This document shows, piece after piece, positions 1 to 9,100 of a DNA stretch of 21,660 nucleotides; positions within the stretch are counted from its first letter, which is position 1, and each line of letters begins with the position of its first letter. The notes under the pieces were generated by a model that worked only from the letters and a program-made list of their open reading frames with translations, was not told the origin of the DNA and searched no databases. The position numbers and the translations under genes are program-made. Origin of the DNA: JBFXDW01 sp050180745 (lineage in GTDB: Bacteria > Pseudomonadota > Alphaproteobacteria > UBA9219); NCBI GenBank assembly GCA_050180745.1, contig JBFXDW010000024.1, positions 1-21,660 of the forward strand, written 5' to 3'.

Positions 1-1696
1 TTTGATCTTGTGTGGCATTGACTTGTTCTTGCAATTTATTGAAGGAGCCATAATGGCTGGCGAGTAATTTGGCTGTAGCCTCCCCGATTTGCGGGATGCC
101 AAGCGCAAATATGAAGCGGTTCAAAGAAATAGTGCGGCGTTCTTCAATGGCGGCCAAAAGATTGGCAACGGATTTTTTTTGCCAGCCCTTGCGTGCTGCT
201 AGAGCCTTTTCATGTTGGGAAAGAGTAAAGATATCAGCGGGGGAGGTGATTATATGGGCTTCCCATAATTCTGCGAGTTTTTGGCGGCCAAGCCCGTCGA
301 TGTTAAAGGCGTTTCGCGCCACGAAGTGGCGCAGATGCTCCAAGCTTTGTGCGGGACAGGCAAGGCCGCCGCTGCATCGCCGGACGGCTTCGCCTTCGTT
401 GCGAATAGCCTTTGCGCCGCAGACAGGGCAATGACTTGGAAAAACGAAAGGTGTTGAAGATGCGGGGCGCTGTTTTAAATCGACCGATACAACTTGCGGG
501 ATGACATCGCCCGCTCGTTGAACTGTGACAATATCACCGATGCGGATATCTTTGCGCTTTATTTCATCTTCATTATGCAGTGTGGCGCGGCTGACCATGA
601 CTCCGCCAATATTGATTTTTTCAAGCTCTGCTACGGGAGTGAGCGCACCAGTGCGTCCGACTTGAACTGTAATGTCGTTTAGTTTTGTTTGCGCTTTTTG
701 GGCGGCGAATTTGTGGGCTGTAGCAAAGCGCGGTGCGCGAGCGACAAAGCCAAGGCGTTTCTGCCAATCAAGATCATTAATCTTATAAACGGTGCCGTCG
801 ATGTCATAGGACAGAGCGTGGCGGCTGGAATCTATTTCGTAATAGTAAGCAAGAAGCTCTTCTGTATTATGGCAAAGCCGTGACGGCTCATTGAGTGTAA
901 AGCTCCATTTTTTCAAGCGATCACGGAGTTCCTGTTGGCTCTTTATGGTGTTGTCGATGTTGTCCCCGAGCCCATAGGCGAGGAACCCAAGAGGTCTTGA
1001 GGCTGTAATCCGGCTGTCGAGTTGGCGAACGCTGCCTGCGGCGGCGTTGCGTGGATTGGCAAAAAGAGGCTGGCCAGCGGCTTCTCGTTCTTCATTAAGT
1101 TGCAAGAAAGCGGCGCGATCCATATAGATTTCTCCACGCACCTCAAGGACATCAGGGAAGGGCGCTTTGAGCTGTTGGGGAACATTGCTGATGGTGCGTA
1201 CATTTTCTGTAATATCCTCACCCGTTTGGCCATCGCCGCGTGTTGCAGCACGTGTGAGTTGTCCTTTTTCATAGAGCAAAGATGCCGATAGCCCATCAAC
1301 CTTAACTTCAGCTATCCATGAGATTTCTGTTTCCTCCTCAAGGGCAAGAAATTTCCGAACGCGCAGTTCAAAATCGGTGACATCTTCGTCCGTGAACAGG
1401 TTGCCTAAAGACAACATAGGAACTTTATGGGTGATTTTGTGGAAACCCTCGCGAGGGGAGGCTCCCACTTTGGTTTCAGGATCATTCTTAGGAGCGAGTT
1501 CAGGGAATGTGTTGCGCAAGAGCCGATAGCGATTTCGTAGCGCATCATAATCGGCATCCGAGATTTCGGGAGCATCATCTTGGTGATAGAGCTTATCATG
1601 ACGCGCGATTTCTTTGGCCAGATCTGCCATCTCGGCGCGGGCTTCAAGAGCGGTGGGAAGAGCTTCCCTGAATACTGAATCCTTTTTGGGGGACAT
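1..1696 (-). CDS. ligA: NAD-dependent DNA ligase LigA (C-terminal part outside the window)
   Basis: This is the NAD+-dependent ligase that seals nicks during replication and repair. The reading frame is open from an ATG at 1696 to the window edge, about 565 codons of a family that usually has 670-700. Visible in order: a helical Ia region with a Tyr-His motif (HDKLYHQ, residues 33-39); the adenylation motif AEVKVDG with the nucleotide-accepting lysine at K132; GEIYM and the NPRNAAAGS motif of the nucleotidyltransferase core; the OB-fold region; and a four-cysteine zinc finger at C423, C426, C441 and C447. The helix-hairpin-helix region is entered, and the BRCT domain should lie to the left of base 1. 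The start lies 2 nt after the recN stop codon, so it is probably co-transcribed and translationally coupled. Nothing odd is seen, and the identification is firm. Confidence 0.96.
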   Translation of the reverse strand, partial: MSPKKDSVFREALPTALEARAEMADLAKEIARHDKLYHQDDAPEISDADYDALRNRYRLLRNTFPELAPKNDPETKVGASPREGFHKITHKVPMLSLGNLFTDEDVTDFELRVRKFLALEEETEISWIAEVKVDGLSASLLYEKGQLTRAATRGDGQTGEDITENVRTISNVPQQLKAPFPDVLEVRGEIYMDRAAFLQLNEEREAAGQPLFANPRNAAAGSVRQLDSRITASRPLGFLAYGLGDNIDNTIKSQQELRDRLKKWSFTLNEPSRLCHNTEELLAYYYEIDSSRHALSYDIDGTVYKINDLDWQKRLGFVARAPRFATAHKFAAQKAQTKLNDITVQVGRTGALTPVAELEKINIGGVMVSRATLHNEDEIKRKDIRIGDIVTVQRAGDVIPQVVSVDLKQRPASSTPFVFPSHCPVCGAKAIRNEGEAVRRCSGGLACPAQSLEHLRHFVARNAFNIDGLGRQKLAELWEAHIITSPADIFTLSQHEKALAARKGWQKKSVANLLAAIEERRTISLNRFIFALGIPQIGEATAKLLASHYGSFNKLQEQVNATQDQ

Positions 1697-1698
1697 CC

Positions 1699-3384
1699 TC
1701 ACGCTACCTCTTTTGTTTCTTGGAGTCCGTCCTCTAAAAGACTTAAAGCGGCTTGGCGGGCGGCATCCGTTGTTGTGCTTCCTGCTAACATACGTGCGAT
1801 TTCTTCAAGCCGTTGTGTTTTATCAAGAGGTGCGACCGAGGCATACATAACATTTTTGTGAAGTTGTTTTTCAACTTTAAGATGGTTCTTTCCGCGCGCG
1901 GCCACTTGGGGGCTGTGCGTGATTACCAGAATCTGCGCATGTTGCCCAAGTCGTGCGAGCCTATCGCCGACAGCTGAGGCCGTTGCACCGCCTATGCCGG
2001 AATCTACCTCGTCAAACACAAGGCTTGCGGCGGGATTGTTGGCGCGTAGCACAACTTTAAGGGCCAACATAAAGCGGGCAAGCTCGCCGCCTGAGGCGAC
2101 TTTATGAAGTGCGCCTGCGGGACTTCCGGGATTTGTGGCAATCAGGAAGGTAATGCGATTCATCCCGTTTGCACTCCATTGCTCTTCGGGAAGAACCTCA
2201 CAATCAACCGTAAAAACAGCGCGTTCCAGCTTTAGGGGTTTAAGCTCGGCTTCAACTTGGGCGGCCATATCTTTGGCGGCCTCTTGACGTTTTTGGTTGA
2301 GTTGTTTGGCGTGTTTTTCGTAAACTATTTTTGTGTCTTGTACGGCTTTTCCAAGAGCTATCAGCGTGCCTGCTTGATCTTCAAGAAGCGCTAATTTCTG
2401 GGACAGCTCTTCATAAAGACTGCCTAGCGCTTCGGGGGCAACATTATGTTTACGCGCGATAGCACGTAAGCGGAACAGTCTTTCTTCGATTGTCTCTAAA
2501 GATTCGCTTTCCAGTTCCATGTCGTAAGCGTAGCTCGTTAGGCGCGCGCAAGCTTCTTGAGAATCTGCTGCGGCGCGGTCAATGATTGTGAGAATCTCGT
2601 CAAGTCCTTCGGCTTTGTCCGCGATGCGGGCAAGCGCTTTCCCCGCTTTGATGAGCGCAGTATCTGCCCCGAATTTACCTTGCAGCGCATCCTTGCTTGT
2701 GGCCAGTGCGTCGAGGATTTTTTCTCGGTGCTGAAGGGTTTTCCGCTTTTCGGTGAGCTGGTCTATTTCATTTTCTTCAGGAGCAAGCTCGTCAAGTTCA
2801 GTAACGGCGCTTCGCAAAAAGGCAGCTTCGGATTCACTGCGATCACGTAAAGCAAGCGCCGAATCATAATCCGTTTTTGCTTTCTGCCAAGCTTTATAGC
2901 TTTGAGCAACATGGCTGCATAAAGACGTTGTGCCTGCAAAAGCATCCAAGAGGCCTTGATGTGTAGCCGGATTCAGCAAACCATGCGTTTCAAACTGGCC
3001 ATGGATTTCAAGAAGCATGCTTCCGACTTGTTTCAGCATAGTGATGCTGACGGGCTGGTCATTGATGAAGGCGCGGCTTTTGCCTTCTTTGGTAAGCGTG
3101 CGGCGCAGGATCACAGGCTCTTCAAAGCTCAGGCCTTGCTCTTCGAGGTAGGGGGCAAGTTCAGGGGGGATAGGCTCTTCAAAGCACGCTGTTACAGCTG
3201 CTTGAGATGTGCCATTTCGAACTAAAGCAGCATCGGCACGTGCACCGAGAGCCAAGGCTAATGCATCCATTAGAATAGACTTGCCTGCGCCAGTTTCGCC
3301 CGTGAAAACGTTAAGGCCAGCTGTCAGGCGAAGGTCCAGTCTTTCAATAAGGACAACATTCTGAATTGTAAGAGAGGTCAGCAC
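1699..3384 (-). CDS. recN: DNA repair protein RecN
   Basis: RecN is an SMC-like ATPase that acts on double-strand breaks in recombinational repair. The 561-residue product has the normal family length. It starts with the family's typical N-terminus (LTSLTIQNVVLIE), carries Walker A GETGAGKS at residues 29-36, a long central coiled-coil region rich in Glu, Lys, Leu and Ala (roughly 160-370), then the ABC signature SGGELARFMLALK and Walker B with the D-loop (LVFDEVDSGIGG), and ends with the ITHSPQVAA switch region. The start is GTG at 3384: it follows the bamD stop by 9 nt, an AGGA lies just upstream overlapping the end of bamD, and no in-frame ATG gives an intact N-terminus. It sits between bamD and ligA in one minus-strand run, an arrangement common in alphaproteobacteria. 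Confidence 0.96.
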   Translation of the reverse strand: MLTSLTIQNVVLIERLDLRLTAGLNVFTGETGAGKSILMDALALALGARADAALVRNGTSQAAVTACFEEPIPPELAPYLEEQGLSFEEPVILRRTLTKEGKSRAFINDQPVSITMLKQVGSMLLEIHGQFETHGLLNPATHQGLLDAFAGTTSLCSHVAQSYKAWQKAKTDYDSALALRDRSESEAAFLRSAVTELDELAPEENEIDQLTEKRKTLQHREKILDALATSKDALQGKFGADTALIKAGKALARIADKAEGLDEILTIIDRAAADSQEACARLTSYAYDMELESESLETIEERLFRLRAIARKHNVAPEALGSLYEELSQKLALLEDQAGTLIALGKAVQDTKIVYEKHAKQLNQKRQEAAKDMAAQVEAELKPLKLERAVFTVDCEVLPEEQWSANGMNRITFLIATNPGSPAGALHKVASGGELARFMLALKVVLRANNPAASLVFDEVDSGIGGATASAVGDRLARLGQHAQILVITHSPQVAARGKNHLKVEKQLHKNVMYASVAPLDKTQRLEEIARMLAGSTTTDAARQAALSLLEDGLQETKEVA

Positions 3385-3393
3385 CTCGTCATC

Positions 3394-4206
3394 CTATCCT
3401 TTTAAAAGGTCATGCCATATTTGGCCAATCCAGCTTTTTTTATCTTCTTCTGGGGCCAGATTATTTTGAACCAATAAATTGTAACTATCTTGATACCATC
3501 TGCTGCCGGGGAAATTATGCCCTAAGACGGCGGCTGTTGCTTTGGCCTCTTGATGGATTCCCAACGCTAAGTAGCACTCGACAAGACGGTGAAGAGCTTC
3601 AGGGACGTGGCTGGTTGTCTGGTGTTTTTCAACTACGCGGCGGAAGCGTCCTATAGCGGCGTTATAGAGCTGCTGTGTCAGATAATTGCGGCCTATCTCC
3701 ATTTCTGCGCCAGCTAAATGATCGTCTATGAGGCCAAGTTTTAGAACAGCGTCTTTGGCATAATTGGTCTCTGGAAAGCGGCGGACAACGGCTTCGAGTT
3801 CTTTTTGAGCATTTTGTGTGTAACCCTGATCGCGCCGTACATCGGCAATGCGTTCATAGTCGCAAAGAGCGCGTAGGTAATAGGCATAAGAGATATCGTC
3901 ATTGCCCGGATGAAGCTTGATGTATTGATCAAGAGAGATGCTGGCGGCATCGTAATCCATGGCCTTGTATTCGGCATAGCCTGCCATTAGCTGAGCTCGC
4001 ACTGCCCATGAATCGTAAGGATGTTGCCTGTCCACTTCCTGAAACTGGCGCGAGGCTTCCTTATAGTCGCGCTTATCCATCAGGGACATGCCGCGATTGT
4101 AAAGCGTTTCTGCGGGCAAGTCCTCGGGGGGCTCTTTTTTCGCTGCGCAGGCAGAGAGCAAAACGAGGCAAACAAGACAGGCAAGACAAGAACGGAAAGC
4201 AGACAA
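3394..4206 (-). CDS. bamD: outer membrane assembly lipoprotein BamD (YfiO/ComL family)
   Basis: BamD is the essential TPR lipoprotein of the BAM complex, which folds beta-barrel proteins into the outer membrane. The 270-residue product begins with a lipoprotein signal peptide ending in the lipobox LSAC, so Cys20 would be lipidated; residue +2 is Ala, which fits outer-membrane sorting. Tetratricopeptide-like repeats follow: one near residues 31-65 (LYNRGMSLMDKRDYKEASR), others covering the YAEYKAMDYDAAS, PETNYAKDA and YNAAIGRFRRVV segments. The start codon appears to be TTG at 4206: a stop lies in frame six codons upstream, and the first internal ATG would delete the signal peptide. AAAGG lies about 10 nt before the TTG. 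recN follows after 9 nt. In many alphaproteobacteria lpxC lies upstream of bamD; here a small membrane protein does. Confidence 0.93.
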   Translation of the reverse strand: MSAFRSCLACLVCLVLLSACAAKKEPPEDLPAETLYNRGMSLMDKRDYKEASRQFQEVDRQHPYDSWAVRAQLMAGYAEYKAMDYDAASISLDQYIKLHPGNDDISYAYYLRALCDYERIADVRRDQGYTQNAQKELEAVVRRFPETNYAKDAVLKLGLIDDHLAGAEMEIGRNYLTQQLYNAAIGRFRRVVEKHQTTSHVPEALHRLVECYLALGIHQEAKATAAVLGHNFPGSRWYQDSYNLLVQNNLAPEEDKKSWIGQIWHDLLKG

Positions 4207-4303
4207 AATGGCACAACCTTTTTAAAGGGTCAGGAGATTCGTCTTTTATAGCACAACCAGATGTTGAGGAAAGACACGAAAGACCACAGGTGGTGGAGAG
4301 CTA

Positions 4304-4555
4304 TTATTCTGAGACTCGTGCGTCTATGTTAGCGTCCGCAGGGGCGTCTGAGGTTATCTCTGTTGCGGGTGAGGCATATTGTGTGCGACCTGGGCCTATG
4401 GTCTTATAAGCCAGTCCCAGAACGCAGGCGATGGCTAGCCACAGGGCTATATTCTGCAAAACGCGGCCTTTATTCATGCGAAATACAGGCGGGGCTAGCC
4501 ACAATATAAGGGCTGCGGATAGAAGGCTGGATAGGATGATTGAGATATTATCCAT
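4304..4555 (-). CDS. small membrane protein of unknown function, 83 aa
   Basis: I do not recognise a named family. The product has two hydrophobic segments, at about residues 5-24 (IILSSLLSAALILWLAPPVF) and 35-52 (IALWLAIACVLGLAYKTI), separated by a short basic turn (RMNKGR), then an acidic Thr/Ala/Asp-rich tail without hydrophobicity. The start is well supported: AAGGAG at 4562-4567 lies 6 nt before the ATG. The pattern of a basic turn followed by a helix with Ala-Leu-Trp-Leu resembles the membrane anchor found ahead of some alphaproteobacterial TIGR02281-type aspartic proteases, but no protease domain follows; that likeness is from memory and weak. It precedes bamD by 97 nt and is divergent from efp. 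Confidence 0.75.
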   Translation of the reverse strand: MDNISIILSSLLSAALILWLAPPVFRMNKGRVLQNIALWLAIACVLGLAYKTIGPGRTQYASPATEITSDAPADANIDARVSE

Positions 4556-4575
4556 AAGATTCTCCTTTTTTCTGT

Positions 4576-4581
4576 ATTATA
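4576..4581 (-). promoter_or_regulatory. possible -10 box for the 83-aa membrane protein gene
   Basis: A perfect TATAAT reads on the minus strand and would start transcription close to 4569, leaving a leader of about 14 nt that contains the AAGGAG. The best -35 candidate, TTGAAT at 4597-4602, sits at a short 15-bp spacing, so the call rests mainly on the -10 element and its position. Confidence 0.35.
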
Positions 4582-4692
4582 TAGCCTATTTTAGGAATTC
4601 AACGTGACATTTTTCTTGCAGTTATGTGTCCTAATGGAGCAAACTGCGCCACTCCGTGGGGCTTGGCCCTAAATAAATAACAGGATCACCTA

Positions 4693-5259
4693 ATGAAAGT
4701 CGATGCAAACACTGTCCGCAAGGGGAATGTGTTAGAAATTAATGGCAAACTTTATGTCGTTACGAAGAATGAGCTTATTATCCCTGGTAAGGGAAATGCC
4801 GTGGCGCAGATTGAGATGAAAGACGTTGTCACGGGCGTGAAGATGAATGAGCGCTTCCGCACCCAAGAATCTGTTGAACGGGTTCAACTCCGTGATCGTG
4901 AGATGCAGTATTTATTTGCAAGTGAAGATGGTTATACCTTCATGGACCAAGAGACTTACGAGCAATATGAGGTCGCTGCTGATGTTGTTGGTGATCAAGC
5001 GGTCTATTTGCAGGATGGCATGGAGTGCGTTATACAAATGTATGAAGAAAAGCCTTTGTCTGTTGAGTTGCCTGCTCAGGTGACGCTGGAGATCACAGAA
5101 GCCGATCCAGTTGTGAAAGGCCAAACGGCCTCATCATCCTATAAGCCTGCAGTGCTTGAGAATGGTGTCCGGATTTTGGTGCCTCCGTTTATTGAGGCGG
5201 GTACGCGTGTTGTCGTGGCAACGGCTGATAATAGTTATGTAGAACGGGCTAAGGATTAA
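4693..5259 (+). CDS. efp: translation elongation factor P
   Basis: EF-P binds ribosomes stalled on polyproline stretches and restores peptide bond formation. The 188-residue length is standard. The N-terminal KOW-like domain (about 1-65) carries the loop IPGKGNA, with K33 at the place that is beta-lysylated in Escherichia coli EF-P (established for that protein; whether it happens here is not shown). Two OB domains follow; the C-terminal one has the signature DPVVKGQTASSSYKPA and ends GTRVVVATADNSYVERAKD. AGGA at 4682-4685 lies 7 nt before the ATG. The phosphatase gene downstream starts 5 nt after its stop, with its ribosome binding site formed by the last codons of efp, so the two are likely co-translated. 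The modification genes epmA and epmB are not in this window. Confidence 0.97.
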   Translation: MKVDANTVRKGNVLEINGKLYVVTKNELIIPGKGNAVAQIEMKDVVTGVKMNERFRTQESVERVQLRDREMQYLFASEDGYTFMDQETYEQYEVAADVVGDQAVYLQDGMECVIQMYEEKPLSVELPAQVTLEITEADPVVKGQTASSSYKPAVLENGVRILVPPFIEAGTRVVVATADNSYVERAKD

Positions 5260-5264
5260 AAATT

Positions 5265-6065
5265 ATGGTTATGCGCCCAGCACTTATCAATGTGATGGTA
5301 AAAGCTGCTGAAAAGGCGGGCAGAGGGCTTTTGCGCGATTTTGGTGAAGTTGAACATTTACAAGTTTCGCGCAAAGGTCCGGCGGATTTTGTTAGCACAG
5401 CTGATTTGAAGGCTCAAAAAACCTTGTGGGAAGAGCTTTCTGTGGCGCGGCCGTCCTTTGGCTTTTTAGCTGAAGAGGGCGATAGCGGTGAAAACAAGCC
5501 TGATGCCAATGAGCGCTGGATTATTGATCCTTTGGACGGGACGAGTAATTTCCTTCATGGCGTACCGCAATGGGCGATTTCGATTGGCGCAGAGCGCAAT
5601 GGTGAGATCATTGCGGGCGTTGTGTATAATCCGGTTGCGGATGAGCTGTTTTGGGCTGAAAAAGGCTTGGGCGCTTATCTGAATAGCCAGCGGCTTCGTG
5701 TGTCTGCGCGGCGGGAGCTTGCCGATTGCCTGATTGGTATGGGGACTCCCTTCAAAGGAAGCGGACGCAATTATGAGGTTTTTACGCGTGAGTTAAGCGC
5801 GGTGATGCCTTTGGTGGCGGGCGTCCGGCGTCTGGGCGCGGCGGCGCTTGATTTGGCTTATGTGGCTGCGGGGCGCTTTGATGCGTTCTGGGAGCGGGGG
5901 CTCAAGCCATGGGATGTTGCGGCGGGGTATATCCTTGTCAAAGAAGCGGGGGGCTTTATTGAGTCCTTAGAAAAGGGTAAGGACCCCATCCAGACAGGTG
6001 ATGTGTTGGCTTCTAATACGGATGTGCATGATAAGATGTTGAAACTCCTTCGAGAAGCGAAGTGA
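5265..6065 (+). CDS. inositol monophosphatase family protein (SuhB-like)
   Basis: This is a Mg2+-dependent, Li+-sensitive type phosphatase; family substrates include inositol-1-phosphate, fructose-1,6-bisphosphate, histidinol phosphate and PAP, and sequence reading cannot decide among them. The 266-residue protein shows all metal-site motifs: D46 in VSTADLKA, E70-E71 in LAEEG, the DPLDGT motif at 88-93, and WDVAAG at 216-221 followed by LVKEAGG. The length matches the family. An AAGGA at 5251-5255 inside the end of efp sets the ATG at 5265; a second ATG two codons later could also serve. A suhB-like gene immediately after efp is a frequent alphaproteobacterial arrangement, to my knowledge. 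No clear terminator follows. Confidence 0.93.
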   Translation: MVMRPALINVMVKAAEKAGRGLLRDFGEVEHLQVSRKGPADFVSTADLKAQKTLWEELSVARPSFGFLAEEGDSGENKPDANERWIIDPLDGTSNFLHGVPQWAISIGAERNGEIIAGVVYNPVADELFWAEKGLGAYLNSQRLRVSARRELADCLIGMGTPFKGSGRNYEVFTRELSAVMPLVAGVRRLGAAALDLAYVAAGRFDAFWERGLKPWDVAAGYILVKEAGGFIESLEKGKDPIQTGDVLASNTDVHDKMLKLLREAK

Positions 6066-6140
6066 TGGGCTATCCTTTCTGTGGCATCTAGGCCTTAAAT
6101 ATTAAAAAAATGATCCTATCTTCTTGATGCCTATCGACAG

Positions 6141-6169
6141 TTGAAGGTTAACGCTTTAAAACGTAAACT
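6141..6169 (+). promoter_or_regulatory. possible sigma-70-type promoter for the large repeat protein
   Basis: TTGAAG at 6141-6146 and TAAACT at 6164-6169 are separated by 17 bp; each matches 4 of 6 consensus positions. Transcription would start near 6176, at or just inside the first ATG (6175), which favours the second ATG (6205) as the true translation start. This is a weak call based on spacing and position only. Confidence 0.3.
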
Positions 6170-6174
6170 GTTCA

Positions 6175-9100
6175 ATGATTCTATCCTGTGGTGTAGTCTT
6201 GCCCATGTCTTCTGCTGTTCATACGAAACAATGTCTGCTCGTTTGCGCGTTCATGCTTTTTGCAACAACGCCACTTTGTGCGTCCACATCTTCGTCTTCT
6301 GTCGAAACCTATAATCTTTCTGCGACGGCAACGGCAGAAGGGCAAAAGGTTTTACCTTCTGGTATGGAATGGAACCGTCCGCTGAAGGCGGGAGATATGG
6401 TTCTTCAGCGCCGTGCGGCGCGCAGGCAGGCATATGCTCAACGTAAGGCTTTGCGCGATGCACGTTATCCTATTGGGTCGCTGCAAGCGCCGCAACTGAT
6501 GACGCAAACGACAACTTACACGCCGCCGCTTGTGACCAGAACAGATGGTAGTAGTACGGCGGGTATGATGCTGCGGCAGGGGATGAAGAATTCTCTTCAA
6601 CAGTCAGGACAGAATCCTGATATTCCACAAACGGGTATTGGGACAGGGGTTGTTGTGACGGGGACCGTGCCTCTTTCTATGGGGACTGGACAAGAAACTA
6701 TACAAGCAAATGTAACACCGCCCCATGCGCCTCAACCTGGTGTTTTCTCGATTGATGCGGTGGTGGCTGCGCAAGGTGGTACGTCTCAGGAAAAGCAAAT
6801 CTCTACGCTTGTGGTTCCTCCGTTGACTCCAGATCCTTTAGTGTCGGAAACCGTGGCGGCTGCGCGTGAGGCTGTGGCATCTTCAAAGGCTGAAGAAGCT
6901 GAGGCTTTGATGACGCCTGAGGCGGGGGCGGCACCTGTGTTGTCTTCCGGAGAGTTTGCCTATCAGCCAGGGCAAGAGCCTAAGTCATTGCTTCTGCCTG
7001 TGACGGCTGCTGGTAAGAAAGCCTTGCCGTCCGTGTCGGTTGAAGAAGCGCAGGTTGTGCCTGGGGTTGCCGTGAACGGCATGATTGATTTGTCAGGTGA
7101 TGATCGGGGTTCTGAGGATATGCCTGTGGATTCTCGTCCTGATGTAGCGTTGGCGGCGCCTTTGCCTTTAAACGAATCCTTGAATGGTGCAGATCAGCTG
7201 TTTGAAGATGAAGCCAGCATCTTTGGGTCACCTGTTGATGAAACATTGTCGATTGAAGAAGATTGCGTGCCTCGCGTCAAGAAATGGACGCGCTCGTGCC
7301 AAGAGGCGGGGTATCCAGCCGATTTTAGCGGAGAAGTCGTTGGGGAGTCGCGTAGTGAATGTCCTTCGGGCAATTCGCGCGATGTGTGGTTGAGCAATTC
7401 TTGTGTGAAGGGGCGGGTTGTGGCTCCTCTTGAAGCAGCGCAAGTTCCCCCTATTTCCCTTCTGAACGAAGATATTCAGGTTCCTGTTCAAGAACAGAAT
7501 GTTGTGCCTACGGTTTCTGCTGACGGTCCTGTTGATGCGGTGTGCGGTTCCGCCAATGGATTGGCGGTGCTGACGGCTCCGGTTGCAAATCTTTGCCTTG
7601 CGGGAAAGGCGACGTCTGTTTCTGGCGAAGGGCCGTGGCGGTGGAGCTGTCAGGGTATTCAAGGCGGTATGACGGTAAGTTGTGCGGCGCCTCTTCTACC
7701 TCAATCATCGGCGCAGCACTCATCCTTGATTCCGCAAGGTGGGACGCAGACAGGAGGTGCTGATGGCGGGGTACCGGATATATTGGATGGCCGATGTGGT
7801 CCGGCTCATAAGCATGGCACGAACACCCCTCCTGTGGAGGGGCTTTGTGCGTCTGGCGTACCCAGTCGTGTCAATGGTGAGGGTCCGTGGCGCTGGGCTT
7901 GCAGCGGCAGGGATGGGGGGCAGGCTGTATCTTGCTTGGCGCCTAAAATTACGCGTGGTGTATGCGGTGCGGCTAGTCGCGTAGGTGTTGATAGCTTGCC
8001 TGCGCGTGATTTGTGTGATGCCGGTTATGCGAGCGCCGTAACAGGAAATGGCCCTTGGTTCTGGACGTGCAGCGGTCTTTATGGGGGCGAAGCGGCAACA
8101 TGTGAGGCTGAGCCTCGTGTGGATGCGGTTTGTGGTCCGGCCTCGATGACAGGCCATAATGAGGCTCCCGAAGCGGGTCTTTGCAGTGCGGGTCGTTCGG
8201 ACAATGTTTCAGGGCATGGGCCGTGGCAGTGGCGTTGCTTAGGTGATCATGATGGTGCCAGTGTCATGTGTCAGGCTGAGGTTCGTAAAAACGGTCAGTG
8301 CGGTAGTGCTCATGGCGGACAGTTTCTTGCCGCGCCTGAGGAAGATTTATGCGTAGCGGGCAAGGCTTCGCGTGTAACAGGTGGGGGGCCATGGAACTGG
8401 ACTTGCATGGGCCTTTATGGCGGTAACAGTGAAAGCTGTGTGGCTGCTCATGGGGAGCCAGCGGCACTGTTGTCCAAGGCTCAGTGTGGGGCGTCAGCTG
8501 ATATGATTATGCTGACCAAGCCAGAAGACGATCTTTGCGCGGTGGGAGAAGCGAGTAGTGTTGAGGGGGAAAGCCCGTGGCGTTGGACTTGCACCGATAA
8601 AGCAGGACGTAGTGTTAATTGTATGACTTTGGCCAAAACAGATGGTGTTTGTGGTCCTGCGGCGGGACAAAAAACGCCTGATATGCCAGAGGCTAATTTG
8701 TGTACTGCTGGATCGGCTTCGACGGTCAAAGAAGATCGCAAAGAGTTGCTGTTTCACTGGCAGTGCCGTGGTTTTATGGGCGGGGGAACGGCGCAGTGTA
8801 CGGCGCCTATGACTGGAGATATGAAAGACAAGCTGATTGCACAGCGTGATACGGGACGTTGTGGCGCTGCTGATGGCCAAGGCTTTACGGAAGTACCGAC
8901 CAAGGATTTGTGTGAGGTCGGAGAGGCATCCGTTGTGAATGGTAAGGGGCCTTGGAGTTGGTCATGTCAAGGTAAGATTGGGGCATCTGTCATGTGTGGG
9001 GCTGATAGATTTATGGATGGTGCCTGTGGTCAAGCCAATGGGTCGATCCAAAAGATGATGCCGCAAACGGGACTTTGCCAAGCAGGTATGGCTACGGCTG

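Noticed and set aside
4008..4409. Plus-strand open frame of 133 codons across the bamD start region
   Set aside because: Mostly antisense to bamD and the 83-aa gene, with no ribosome binding site and no protein-like features.
6066..6140. Possible terminator after the phosphatase gene
   Set aside because: Only a very short GGC/GCC stem followed by an A-rich tract can be drawn; it is not convincing as an intrinsic terminator.
7228..8157. Several minus-strand open frames opposite the repeat protein
   Set aside because: Their Arg/His/Thr-rich, low-complexity products mirror the G+C-rich repeat codons of the real gene; they are antisense shadows.
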